A stretch of DNA of 35,732 nt from a virus (IMGVR_UViG_3300009163_000010:1-35732); one strand, 5' to 3'. Positions 17,106-24,722 are shown, counted from the first letter of the stretch. Translations and numbers: made by a program. Notes: generated by a model from the sequence alone, not told the origin.

Positions 17106-20100
17106 GAGTATCTTAAATCTTGTTGGTTAATGTTCACCACTACATTGCGATTCTTTAGACTCTTGTTGATGGTATCCAGTTTCTTCTCCATGCTCTTGCT
17201 GTTTAGTGATGCGTTCACAACTACACCCTCCTTGCCTCGTCTTCCTGCCGAGTAGCTCATCAATGCAGGGCGCACATACTTCTCATCAATCATTCTGCGG
17301 AAGGCTTCAGTCGAGTGATTCATTGCATCCAGTTCTCTGCGATGCTTTGCGCTCTGCCGTCTGTTCACCATATACTCGCCTTGCTCAGCTTCAATCAATG
17401 TTCCACCTTGGCTGTGAAGCTTGCCGCCAATCAAACCGCCTCGCTCGAACTTAGGGATTGGCTTAGCTAATACTGCCGCTATTTGCGCTGCTCCCAATAT
17501 AGCTGCCAAAGCAGAGAATGGAAGTCCACCAGTCAATGGTGAAGCTGCTACCGCCTTTGATATTGCAACAGCTGTATTGATACCAATGTCGAAAATTGCA
17601 AGTGCTCTATCTGCCACTGCTTGCTTTCTTTTTTCATTGGCAATGGCAATAGATGCCTTTCGATTTGCATCGACTCTTGCCTTCTGTTTGTCGCGTTCAA
17701 GCATTGTGCTGTCATCAATAGCTTGCAATTCCTTTGATTGTGTTGCTTCAATATCTGCAATCCTATTCTCAGATGCAATCTTGCTTAGTTCATTGAGTGA
17801 TGCAAATGAAGATACAACAGCGTTAGCAAATTCAAATATCTTATCAGTTCTTGCCTGTTGCTCTGCATTAAGTTTTGCGGTAGTATCTGCATTGATTTTT
17901 AATACTGCTGCATTATATGCTTTTTCACCAAGCAATTTCTTATCAAGCAAATTGATTTGTTTCTGACCCTCGTCTTCAATCAACTTTACTCTTTGATCAT
18001 ATGTTGATCTTCCTAATGTTACTGCTGCTTGTGCTTCTGCATTATCAATATCAATAAGTTTGTTTGCTTCTTCTGCTCTTGCTTGAGTTATCTTAGATTG
18101 AGTATCAGCATCAATAGTTGCTAAATCAATACCTAACTTCTTTTGTGATTCAATATCAGTTTTAGCATTTAACTTCAATGCCTCTTTACGAGCATTAGCA
18201 TCTGCATTTATTATCTCTTCTGTAAGTTGTAATGATACTTCACCTTGTGCTTGTCTTAGTTGTAGTATCTGAACATTTAACTCTTTCTCTGCAATGATTG
18301 CTGCATTTGATAATGACTTCTTCTCTGCTATTGCATTAACATCAATATTATCTAATGCTGCTTGTAATTCTATTTTATCTTTAATAGATGCTTGTGATTC
18401 TTTCTTTGCAACTTCTGTTCTCTTATCAACTAATGCTAACTCATTGGCAAGTGATGTATCACCTTGTGCTTTTAGAGTCTCTAATCGTGTTAATTCAATT
18501 GATGCTAATCGTTTTGCCTCATCAAGTTTTACTTGTTGGATGTCTCTACTAAGTTCAGCATTAATTCTTGCAATGGTTGCTAACTTTAACTCTTCATTTT
18601 TAATTGATGCACTTGCTTCTTGTTTCTCAATGGCTGCATTATTTTTCAACTGAGAAATCTTATTCTTTAATGATTCGCCTTCTATTGCAGTTGTTTTTAA
18701 TATGCCTTGTTGTACAATCTTTAATCTTTCATTAGCAATAGTATTAGCATTTTCTTTTGCTCTGTTTTTACTATCTAATTCTGCTTGTACCTCAATGGTT
18801 TTTATTTGCTTTTGTGATAAAAGATTCAATGATAGTATTTGCTCATCTAAATTCTTTTGGTCATCAATTAATGATTGAGCAGTTAATGTACCTTCTTTCT
18901 TTCTTTCCTTCTGCAATTCTTGAAACTTATCATATAATTCAGTTTCAGATTTCTTTAGGTCTTCATTAGCCTTTGCAATGGCTGCACCTCTTTCATTGAA
19001 TGCAATAATATTATCAGCAGCAGATTGAGATAAATTACCATTTGCTACTAACAATTTAACCTGAGCATTTGCTAATTTAGTTTGTGCCTCAGCACCAGCA
19101 CTTGCTAAATCATTATAAGCATCTTGTAATGCCTTTGCATCTTCTGCTGCCTTCTTTGATTTCTCAGATGAATCACCGAAACTCTCAACTAATTTTGATA
19201 TAGCATAGATTGCTATTCCTATTCCAGTTCCAAGTAATGCTAACCTGAACAATTTTAATCTTGTTGTACCAGCATCAACCACGAAATTATATCCTTTCTG
19301 AGCCAATGCATATACACCAGTCTTCTTTGCTTGTTGCTCAAGTAAAACTGCTCTTGCTTGTTCTAATGCACCAGTAATAGCCATTATAGCATTGAGCCTT
19401 GTCAAGGTTTGAGTTAGTTCTTCATTCTGAGTTCCAAATGCTGCACTAACACCTTCTACTGCTTGGAATGCTGCACCTACCAATTGAACATTCTGAACTA
19501 CTGAATTGAATCCACGACCCTTTTCAACAAATGAGTCTACTTGTTGGTCAGTTTCAAAGATTGCTCTTTTTAATTTTGTTGTCTCAGCAATTAAGTCTTT
19601 AAACTCTTGAGTATCTTGTTGACCAGCAATAGCCAAATCATACAACTTATCCTCAAGAATACCTATCCTACTACTTGCAGCATCAGTTGATTTTGCATAT
19701 GCCTCAACTGCTCTGTCCGCAGTTGTTATGGCTGACTTGTAAGCACCAACAGCCTTTGCAATTTTATCAAATTCTGCTGTATTACTTTTGCCTGCAAGGG
19801 CAAGTTCTCTTAGTTGGTCTTCCAACTTAGCAACATCGTCAGCTGTATTAGCTAATACTTTAACTTCCTTTACAACCTTGTCTAAGCTTTTAACTAATGT
19901 TAAAGATTCAACATTAATGTTTTTTAATGCCTTCTTAACAGTCTCCCCTGCGAATGCGCTACTAAGTGACTCACCAACCTTCTTAAAAGCATCAGCAGAT
20001 TGTTTTGCTGCCTTTTGCGCTCCCTCTACTACCTTGTCGTTAATCTGATTAATCTCATTGACTGTTGCCTTGAGACTGGATGTTTCCGCTTCATAAGCGA

Positions 20101-20122
20101 CTTGAATAGTAGCTGTTGCCAT
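17096..20122 (-). CDS. Tape measure protein
   Basis: 1008 residues, mostly Ala/Lys/Glu/Gln-rich coiled coil, with hydrophobic segments at about 290-311 (LFRLALLGTGIGIAIYAI) and near 860-905 (LPFSALAAILGAAQIAAVLA). An internal tandem repeat of about 45 residues is visible: 100-144 (LEDQLRELALAGKSNTAEF) and 156-201 (LEDKLYDLAIAGQQDTQEF). The C-terminus is globular (FERGGLIGGKLHSQGG, GEYMVNRRQSAKHRREL), as in many tape measures. At about 1.5 angstrom per residue this predicts a tail of roughly 150 nm. The middle of the gene (about 17950-19900) is much more A/T-rich than its ends. ATG overlaps the upstream stop as TAATG. Confidence 0.95.
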   Translation of the reverse strand: MATATIQVAYEAETSSLKATVNEINQINDKVVEGAQKAAKQSADAFKKVGESLSSAFAGETVKKALKNINVESLTLVKSLDKVVKEVKVLANTADDVAKLEDQLRELALAGKSNTAEFDKIAKAVGAYKSAITTADRAVEAYAKSTDAASSRIGILEDKLYDLAIAGQQDTQEFKDLIAETTKLKRAIFETDQQVDSFVEKGRGFNSVVQNVQLVGAAFQAVEGVSAAFGTQNEELTQTLTRLNAIMAITGALEQARAVLLEQQAKKTGVYALAQKGYNFVVDAGTTRLKLFRLALLGTGIGIAIYAISKLVESFGDSSEKSKKAAEDAKALQDAYNDLASAGAEAQTKLANAQVKLLVANGNLSQSAADNIIAFNERGAAIAKANEDLKKSETELYDKFQELQKERKKEGTLTAQSLIDDQKNLDEQILSLNLLSQKQIKTIEVQAELDSKNRAKENANTIANERLKIVQQGILKTTAIEGESLKNKISQLKNNAAIEKQEASASIKNEELKLATIARINAELSRDIQQVKLDEAKRLASIELTRLETLKAQGDTSLANELALVDKRTEVAKKESQASIKDKIELQAALDNIDVNAIAEKKSLSNAAIIAEKELNVQILQLRQAQGEVSLQLTEEIINADANARKEALKLNAKTDIESQKKLGIDLATIDADTQSKITQARAEEANKLIDIDNAEAQAAVTLGRSTYDQRVKLIEDEGQKQINLLDKKLLGEKAYNAAVLKINADTTAKLNAEQQARTDKIFEFANAVVSSFASLNELSKIASENRIADIEATQSKELQAIDDSTMLERDKQKARVDANRKASIAIANEKRKQAVADRALAIFDIGINTAVAISKAVAASPLTGGLPFSALAAILGAAQIAAVLAKPIPKFERGGLIGGKLHSQGGTLIEAEQGEYMVNRRQSAKHRRELDAMNHSTEAFRRMIDEKYVRPALMSYSAGRRGKEGVVVNASLNSKSMEKKLDTINKSLKNRNVVVNINQQDLRYSWQ

Positions 20123-20337
20123 TACTTCTGAGCTTTGATGTTGGCCTCAAATTTACGCAAATAAAAGTCAACATCCGCATTCATCATCTCGTTATATTCA
20201 ACAGCACTGCCGCCGCTCAGAATCATCACTTGCTCCCTCATGTAGTCGCTTGCTTTCTGCGCCCTTGCTCTCGGTGAGAATTCAGACGGAACAAGGACTC
20301 TTTGAGATTTCTTTGCTGCACCAGGTTGTACTCCCAT
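20122..20337 (-). CDS. Small basic protein before the tape measure, possible tail assembly chaperone part 2
   Basis: 71 residues (MGVQPGAAKKSQRVLVPSEF), helical and charged at the C-terminus (NADVDFYLRKFEANIKAQK). It overlaps the 208-residue gene by 100 bases in the -1 frame relative to it and ends on the tape measure ATG. The spot is where the second tail assembly chaperone frame (like lambda T of G-T) is usually found. I found no canonical X XXY YYZ slippery heptamer in the overlap, so independent translation from its own ATG is more likely. Confidence 0.6.
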   Translation of the reverse strand: MGVQPGAAKKSQRVLVPSEFSPRARAQKASDYMREQVMILSGGSAVEYNEMMNADVDFYLRKFEANIKAQK

Positions 20338-20864
20338 AATGTCTGAAAGTCTTCTGGAGACATAGTTAACAAGGGCATCAGCGGATCGATACCCAAGCCG
20401 GAGAAAAAATCTTTCGCACCTCCCTTGCTCAGCTGCTCAAATAATTCAAGCTTATAGTTGTGGATGTCGCTGTTCACAATGTTCGGGTCTTCGTCATCGC
20501 GGACCAACCAAGTAGCCGCAATATTCAGCAAGATGTCTCGATGGATCACCGTATCCTGCCGCTCGCGAATAACGTGGATGTATGCGCCGATTAGTGCTGC
20601 GTTCTTTGGATTGCTCAACCCTGCGCCCAATGCCTTCTCCATCTCGGTAAGTATCAGCTCCATCTCCGCTCCGCTTACTCCAGAGCTCAGCCGCTCAAGC
20701 AGACTCATGCTCATGCTGAAGCGTTCCAGTGGTAGGTTGACTTCCTTTGGGAAGCGATAGTAAGTGTGGCCCTCATGAGTGAACACCTCAACGAGGTTGT
20801 GCGTTGTTTTCTTACTGCCCAATAAAGAGCGCAGTCGTCCTTTTAATCCTGTTATGTACTTCAT
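20238..20864 (-). CDS. Putative tail assembly chaperone
   Basis: 208 residues (MKYITGLKGRLRSLLGSK), mainly helical (LLERLSSGVSGAEMELILTEM, DTVIHRDILLNIAATWLV). It sits two genes ahead of the tape measure, where chaperones that coat the tape measure before tail tube assembly are encoded. C-terminal NLKESLFRLNSHREQGRRKQ is basic. Overlaps the preceding gene by 53 bases. Assigned by place and helical character only. Confidence 0.5.
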   Translation of the reverse strand: MKYITGLKGRLRSLLGSKKTTHNLVEVFTHEGHTYYRFPKEVNLPLERFSMSMSLLERLSSGVSGAEMELILTEMEKALGAGLSNPKNAALIGAYIHVIRERQDTVIHRDILLNIAATWLVRDDEDPNIVNSDIHNYKLELFEQLSKGGAKDFFSGLGIDPLMPLLTMSPEDFQTLWEYNLVQQRNLKESLFRLNSHREQGRRKQATT

Positions 20865-21069
20865 GTATTGATTCTTTTACTTCTAATTCGTTGGTATTCG
20901 ACATCTTGATTATTGTGCTATGCCCATCATCAAACACGTACATGATCTCATTGACATTAACAAGCAAGTCAGTCCATCCAATTTCCTCCGCTGTCAAATC
21001 CTTCAGCTGCTCGTCATCAGTATCCATAAACTGAATCAACTTCGTGCGTACATGGATGAAGCCTGCCAT
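20812..21069 (-). CDS. Small hypothetical protein, FlbD-like pattern
   Basis: 85 residues from ATG 21069 (MAGFIHVRTKLIQFMD). The order of elements, FIHVRTKL at the start, LLVNVNEIMYVFD in the middle, STIIKMSNTNELEVKESIHEV near the end, resembles small FlbD-like proteins, where a short beta barrel is followed by a helix. Phages often carry these small proteins without known role. It starts 1 base after the zinc-ribbon gene and overlaps the chaperone-like gene. Confidence 0.6.
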   Translation of the reverse strand: MAGFIHVRTKLIQFMDTDDEQLKDLTAEEIGWTDLLVNVNEIMYVFDDGHSTIIKMSNTNELEVKESIHEVHNRIKRTTALFIGQ

Positions 21070-21070
21070 T

Positions 21071-21271
21071 TCACCAGTAACCGAATGGGCACTCTGCATC
21101 TTCCACCCTGGTCTTCGCAGGCAAGAAGCAGCCGCACTCCTTGCAAGAGTTCAGTCGCTTGTCCTTATGTTGGCACAGCGCACAGATAGCTGTGCGTGGT
21201 TTGCTCAGCTCATTGTTCTTGCCTCTGATCATGAACCACCAACCTCTTATGATTGCGCCTACCTTACTCAT
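21071..21271 (-). CDS. Small zinc-ribbon protein
   Basis: 66 residues from ATG 21271 (MSKVGAIIRGWWFMIRG), chosen because it overlaps the upstream stop as ATGA. Six Cys at 30, 33, 43, 46, 48 and 61 (ICALCQHK, CKECGCFL, ECPFGYW) form a zinc-ribbon type array with the ending C-P-x-G-x-W. Similar short proteins are frequent in Bacteroidota phages close to terminase. Function unknown; a packaging or tail assembly cofactor is possible. Confidence 0.7.
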   Translation of the reverse strand: MSKVGAIIRGWWFMIRGKNNELSKPRTAICALCQHKDKRLNSCKECGCFLPAKTRVEDAECPFGYW

Positions 21272-21597
21272 GGTATTACCACAGGACTTTGCCCAACCGA
21301 AGCAGCCGAGAATGATAAGCACTTGTAAGTATCGCCATCTACGGTGATGTCTTGCTCTACGCCATCTATTGTCGCCCATATCGTATAACCTTGAAGTGGA
21401 TCTAACTGGATGCCTTCGATGTTAATGTAGCCATCGCCATCAGTTGTTGCAGTGAACTGCATTATCTTCTTGGTTGCATTGTGTTGCAGCCAAACAATGT
21501 ACTCTGTGTTATCGGCAGGCAATGTGCCGAAGCTGAACTCTGTTAGGCAGGCGTTCACATAACTGCCTGCGTCATAACATGGTGAACATACGCTCAT
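21268..21597 (-). CDS. Hypothetical beta-sandwich protein
   Basis: 109 residues (MSVCSPCYDAGSYVNACL). Three Cys fall within the first 17 residues, followed by a regular strand pattern (EYIVWLQHNATKKIMQFTATT, GYINIEGIQLDPLQGYTIWAT), suggesting an Ig-like or other beta-sandwich fold. Directly after the large terminase, overlapping it. Perhaps a minor virion protein. No family confidently recognised. Confidence 0.65.
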   Translation of the reverse strand: MSVCSPCYDAGSYVNACLTEFSFGTLPADNTEYIVWLQHNATKKIMQFTATTDGDGYINIEGIQLDPLQGYTIWATIDGVEQDITVDGDTYKCLSFSAASVGQSPVVIP

Positions 21598-22871
21598 AGG
21601 TATCTCTTAAGTATTGCGTTTACAAAGTAACGAAAACAATCCAAGAAGTCAGCACGCTCACTCAAGATTCTTCTGTTACTCTTGATGATGCTGCCGTTGG
21701 CATCGCACTGCACTTGCTTTGCATCGAACACGAAGCCCTTGCACTTGACAGAGTTCGCTCTGATGTCAAGCTTGCGCAATGCTGCGTTGCAATCGATTCT
21801 GCTGTTGTAGTGCGTTGGATTTGCCGGAATGATAATCTGCGAATCGCTTAGATGCAATCGCCGTTTAATCTGCGTGTAAGCACTGGAGTTGTCACGCTGT
21901 TGCACGGTGCCACCTTTGCCCATTGCATCGCCTGTAATCCTGAGCAAGCCCATTGGAATACCCATGCGCTCGATGTAATCGCAGAAAGCATCAACGCTGC
22001 CCTTCTCAATCTTTATCTCGTCTACCACCACGCAACCCCTTGGCAGCTGTTGGATGACCAGTGCGCAGAGTGGGTTGATGTTGAAATCGACTGAGATGAA
22101 TATCGGGATGTTTCGATTAAGTGCAACACTGTCATCGATGTGCTTCTCGTCCTTCCACTCGTAAAGGAATGGATTAGCAACATCGTCAAGGATATCCCAA
22201 TCGCCCTCCACGAAACGCTGATACTGGACAGGCGGCAACTCCTTCAATGACTCTAAGTATTCCTGTGGGATGTGCGGATTATCAGTGATCTTGCTCGGGA
22301 TGTAGGACCAACGCTCAGGCAGTGTCTTGTCTCGGTAGCGGTCGTATATGACCGTCTTCACCCAATTGTTCGCAGGGTTGCAAGTAGCAAGGCAAACGAT
22401 GGGCGGCTTGCCATGCGCTTTGTTCCATGATCCGATACGCTCCTGCACCTTGTAGAACGTTGGCTCTTGCAGCTCGTTGACCTCATCGAGCCCTGCTCCG
22501 TTCACCTCGAGACCACGGAAGCGGTTGAGGTCCTTATCCTCGTCGAAGCTTTCCGCCATGAAGATGAGCTCCGATCCATTGGTGAACGTCACAACATTGG
22601 TGTCTCGGTTCCAGGTCTTGATGTATGCGTTCAATCCATCACCAAGCAATCCATTGAAGCTTGGGAAGGTTGTCCGCTTTAGATCCGGTAAACTTTTGCG
22701 AATGATCACCCATCGGCTGCCTGCGTATTGCAATGCAAGTTGGCTGATGGTGATTAGCAGCCAATACGTCTTGCCGCCTCGAATCGCGCCTCCGAATACT
22801 ATAACCCGCTTTTCGCCGCTGATGGCTTGGTCGAAGGCAACTGTCTGTGTCTCGGTTAAGGTGTAACTCAT
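21594..22871 (-). CDS. terL: Terminase large subunit
   Basis: 425 residues. ATPase: Walker A GGAIRGGKT at 27-35, Walker B GAGLDE with D129-E130, and a coupling LATCNP near 161-166. Nuclease: RNase H-like acidic residues D262 (SVDFNINP), D315 (RITGDAMGK) and D408/D411 (RADFLDCFRY). Both halves are complete, so it should cut and translocate DNA into the prohead through the portal. The pattern fits the Terminase_6/PBSX-like group. The start overlaps the small terminase gene. Confidence 0.95.
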   Translation of the reverse strand: MSYTLTETQTVAFDQAISGEKRVIVFGGAIRGGKTYWLLITISQLALQYAGSRWVIIRKSLPDLKRTTFPSFNGLLGDGLNAYIKTWNRDTNVVTFTNGSELIFMAESFDEDKDLNRFRGLEVNGAGLDEVNELQEPTFYKVQERIGSWNKAHGKPPIVCLATCNPANNWVKTVIYDRYRDKTLPERWSYIPSKITDNPHIPQEYLESLKELPPVQYQRFVEGDWDILDDVANPFLYEWKDEKHIDDSVALNRNIPIFISVDFNINPLCALVIQQLPRGCVVVDEIKIEKGSVDAFCDYIERMGIPMGLLRITGDAMGKGGTVQQRDNSSAYTQIKRRLHLSDSQIIIPANPTHYNSRIDCNAALRKLDIRANSVKCKGFVFDAKQVQCDANGSIIKSNRRILSERADFLDCFRYFVNAILKRYL

Positions 22872-23170
22872 TCAGCCTTAGGCTCGGTGCGAATAATCAC
22901 AAGCGGCTCAGTGGTCGTGATGTTAGTGTCTGTTGTTTGCTTAGGCTTGCCGTATCCACGATCAAGCAGCATCTCTGCCGCCTTGATGTCACCCTTCAAT
23001 GCCTTGGCTTCAATTGCCTTGAGTATGCGCTCAGCTGCAGTCAATCCGTTCTTCTCATCACCAAGGATGTCGGCCATGATCTTGTTCAACTCTGGAAGCT
23101 TCTTAGGGCGGCCGTTAGGATTCAACGTCTCCCCCTTCTTCATCTTCTTGCCGTCATGTGGGAATGCCAT
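22868..23170 (-). CDS. Terminase small subunit-like protein
   Basis: 100 residues from ATG 23170 (MAFPHDGKKMKKGETLN). A TTG at 23194, overlapping the upstream stop as TTGA, would add eight residues and is a real alternative. It has the GETLNPNGRPKKLPEL motif seen in DUF5681-type small phage proteins that lie before large terminases, then helices (AAERILKAIEAKALKGDIKAA) with LLDRGYGKPKQ. The small subunit recognises the packaging site. Assigned by motif and adjacency to the large subunit. Confidence 0.75.
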   Translation of the reverse strand: MAFPHDGKKMKKGETLNPNGRPKKLPELNKIMADILGDEKNGLTAAERILKAIEAKALKGDIKAAEMLLDRGYGKPKQTTDTNITTTEPLVIIRTEPKAE

Positions 23171-23190
23171 ACGTCTGTTTTTTGTCTGTT

Positions 23191-23505
23191 TCAATCGTAG
23201 CTCACCAACTCCGCTCTGGAATCAGTGTTCTCCTTGATTTTTATTATCTGTTCCTCGTTATTATCATAGTGCACTTCAATACCCAAACGCTTAATCGTTT
23301 TCCACTTATCCTCTCCATTTGTGAAGTAAACTCGAAGCCTTGGGATGCCAAGCTCCTTTGCAATCTCATAAACTGCCGCCGCCATCCGTTCCTCGTTTCG
23401 AGCAGTGATGATATACACTCTATTCCCCTCAGTGATCTTCCTGCGAGCAAGTGCCATCCCTTGTGTAGTCGTAAGCACTCCGTCAACGTCGAAAGATATC
23501 TTCAT
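23191..23505 (-). CDS. HAD-superfamily phosphatase-like protein
   Basis: 104 residues. HAD motif I is FDVDGVL with D6 nucleophile and D8; motif II is T34 in YIITARN; motif III is K67 in NGEDKWKTI; motif IV is D81 in VEVHYDNN-like context (EVHYDNNEEQI). All four are present in a minimal, cap-less protein, so it is probably active on a small phosphorylated substrate such as a nucleotide or on DNA ends. The start overlaps the 43-residue gene as ATGA. Polynucleotide 3'-phosphatase and 5'-nucleotidase activities are both possible. Confidence 0.8.
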   Translation of the reverse strand: MKISFDVDGVLTTTQGMALARRKITEGNRVYIITARNEERMAAAVYEIAKELGIPRLRVYFTNGEDKWKTIKRLGIEVHYDNNEEQIIKIKENTDSRAELVSYD

Positions 23506-23633
23506 CGTTTCTTGAATTTAGCTGCTTCCGCGTTAGCAATTGCGACAGCTTGAAGCGGAGTGTATCCTTCGTCGATAAGCTTCTTGATGTTCATCTGAAT
23601 GATGGCAGGCGAGTCTCCTTGGAATAGTGGCAT
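23502..23633 (-). CDS. Small conserved-looking protein of 43 residues
   Basis: An ORF shorter than common cutoffs: MPLFQGDSPAIIQMNIKKLI, then DEGYTPLQAVAIANAEAAKF and KKR. The segment N-I-K-x-L-I-x-E-G-Y with Q-A-V-A-I-A resembles tiny phage proteins with the pattern NIxxLIxxGxxxxQAxAIA. It fills exactly the gap between the 23636 stop and the HAD gene, overlapping the latter as ATGA. It is read in the coding direction with normal composition for this phage. Role unknown. Confidence 0.7.
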   Translation of the reverse strand: MPLFQGDSPAIIQMNIKKLIDEGYTPLQAVAIANAEAAKFKKR

Positions 23634-23635
23634 GA

Positions 23636-23935
23636 TTACAAAGATAGTGTTTTGCTTCGTTTGATTTCGTCCTCTGTCAATTTCAATCTTACAACCTTGT
23701 TATAGATAATAACATCGGCAGTAAAGTAACCTTCATCATTCTGCCTCAGTGATCCGATTAGATATTCATTCGGCACTTCCATCTGAATGTCTTCCGATGC
23801 TTCCATTATCTTTTGCATGGCTTTAACCTTGAATGTCACCTCAACATCTTGCACTGATCCGATTGGAGTCAAGTATCCAGTGAAGGTATCATCTTGAATG
23901 CGCATATATCCGCTTCGCCATCTGTTAGCAGCCAT
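23636..23935 (-). CDS. Hypothetical protein
   Basis: 99 residues from ATG 23935 (MAANRWRSGYMRIQDD); ATG 23941 would add two residues. Beta strands in the first half (FTGYLTPIGSVQDVEVTFKV), then PNEYLIGSLRQNDEGYFTAD and a basic C-terminus (LKLTEDEIKRSKTLSL). No family recognised. It overlaps the small basic gene upstream by 11 bases. Confidence 0.6.
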   Translation of the reverse strand: MAANRWRSGYMRIQDDTFTGYLTPIGSVQDVEVTFKVKAMQKIMEASEDIQMEVPNEYLIGSLRQNDEGYFTADVIIYNKVVRLKLTEDEIKRSKTLSL

Positions 23936-24110
23936 AGTCATCTGTGCGTTTTGATTTGTATTGCTCAAGGAATGTGTAGATCATCTTCTTGATTTCGTCT
24001 TTTTTGCTTTTTGGCACGCGCAAAGTTATGTTGCAAGTGTCCTCGCCATAGATAAACTTAGGTCCAGCTCCGGCACGCTTACCTCCTCTGCGCTCAATCT
24101 TTTGTTCCAT
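23925..24110 (-). CDS. Small basic putative DNA-binding protein
   Basis: 61 residues from ATG 24110 (MEQKIERRGGKRAGAGPKF). The RGGKRAGAGPK motif followed by ITLRVPKSKKDEIKKMIYTF is the usual arrangement of short phage proteins with a ribbon-helix-helix type strand plus helix, the strand being NITLRVP. Such proteins bind DNA as dimers and may regulate transcription. The nearby palindromes at 24622-24638 and 24704-24716 are possible targets (speculative). Confidence 0.6.
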   Translation of the reverse strand: MEQKIERRGGKRAGAGPKFIYGEDTCNITLRVPKSKKDEIKKMIYTFLEQYKSKRTDDYGC

Positions 24111-24348
24111 TGGGCTCAAAGATAGGAATTAACTTTTGATTATGCAATTTTAAAATCTTAATCCATCGAGCGCAACGTGATAGGTAGTAAGAGTATACAA
24201 TGCTATCGGGATTAGCATTCATCAAGTGCTGCCTGAAGCTTTCATGCGTGCGCTGTGTTGAGTGATAGGTCACACAGCCATCGACAATCTTCCCCTCAAT
24301 CGGATAGTAGTCGTTCATCGTCTTGATTATCTTCTCCTCTGTCGTCAT
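24094..24348 (-). CDS. Hypothetical protein
   Basis: 84 residues (MTTEEKIIKTMNDYYPIEGK). Charged and mixed alpha/beta, with two Cys and a YSYYLSRCARW segment. It overlaps the VRR-NUC stop as ATGA. I do not recognise a family. Its place between a nuclease and a small DNA-binding protein hints at a role in DNA metabolism, without direct support. Confidence 0.65.
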   Translation of the reverse strand: MTTEEKIIKTMNDYYPIEGKIVDGCVTYHSTQRTHESFRQHLMNANPDSIVYSYYLSRCARWIKILKLHNQKLIPIFEPNGTKD

Positions 24349-24668
24349 GCGTTGATGATGTTTAAAAATTCTGCTTCACTTCTTACAATGTGATACTCAT
24401 GCCCCAGTGATCGGCATAGCTTCTCGAAAGTCACTTGCTGAGGTGACTGCTTGCCGATGTCTGTCTTCCATTCAATCCAACAAGTCTTGCCTTCTGGCTT
24501 CAAGTAGCACATATCAGCAACTCCTGCAATGACTCCCATTGCTTTATTCATTGCTCCTTTGATGCCGTTGATGGAGTTGTTATTGATGGCAAAAATGCGT
24601 CCTCTTAAGTCTGGGCGTGCGTTCCAAATGTTTTGGAATGCTCTCGCTTGGATTGCAACTTCGCTCAT
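24345..24668 (-). CDS. VRR-NUC domain nuclease
   Basis: 107 residues, a single-domain PD-(D/E)XK nuclease. The core is GVIAGVADMCYL (D52), followed by CWIEWK (E66, K68), then KQSPQQVTFEKLCRSLGHEY (Q77/Q78), and the last strand YHIVRS. That is the VRR-NUC order, in which E-x-K lies on the second strand and the Q helix follows. Phage members cut branched DNA such as Holliday junctions, to debranch DNA before packaging. It is the first gene downstream of the origin-like region and is likely to be co-transcribed with terminase. Confidence 0.85.
   Translation of the reverse strand: MSEVAIQARAFQNIWNARPDLRGRIFAINNNSINGIKGAMNKAMGVIAGVADMCYLKPEGKTCWIEWKTDIGKQSPQQVTFEKLCRSLGHEYHIVRSEAEFLNIINA
24622..24638. 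repeat. Inverted repeat TTCCAAA-tgt-TTTGGAA
   Basis: A perfect 7-bp inverted repeat with a 3-base centre, inside the 5' end of the VRR-NUC gene. A related palindrome, TCCAAA-C-TTTGGA, lies 65 bases away at 24704-24716, upstream of the same gene. Two copies of one dyad flanking a start codon look like operators, though this one also encodes ordinary residues. Confidence 0.4.
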
Positions 24669-24703
24669 GATTGCATCAGTGCATCAGGCGCATCATGCAA
24701 CAT

Positions 24704-24716
24704 TCCAAACTTTGGA
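24704..24716. repeat. Palindrome TCCAAA-C-TTTGGA
   Basis: A perfect 6-bp inverted repeat around one base, in the non-coding region 36 bases ahead of the VRR-NUC start. It shares its half-site with 24622-24638. Candidate operator, or a recognition element of the origin. Confidence 0.4.
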
Positions 24717-24722
24717 GGTATA

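Noticed and set aside
17421-17966. Long plus-strand ORFs opposite tape measure, tail and terminase genes (e.g. 22477-22866, 13864-14310)
   Set aside because: They are shadows of helical Ala/Lys-rich or conserved minus-strand coding sequence; no motif is recognisable.
20238-20337. Programmed -1 frameshift in the tail chaperone overlap
   Set aside because: No X XXY YYZ heptamer in the zero frame of the overlap; kept only as a question.
23639-23646. TATCTTTG boxes at 23639-23646 and 24117-24124, each 5-6 bases before an ATG
   Set aside because: The first lies within the coding end of the upstream gene and the second is cramped against its start. The same 8-mer also occurs inside genes (near 31913 and 34176), so chance is likely, although leaderless starts are not excluded.
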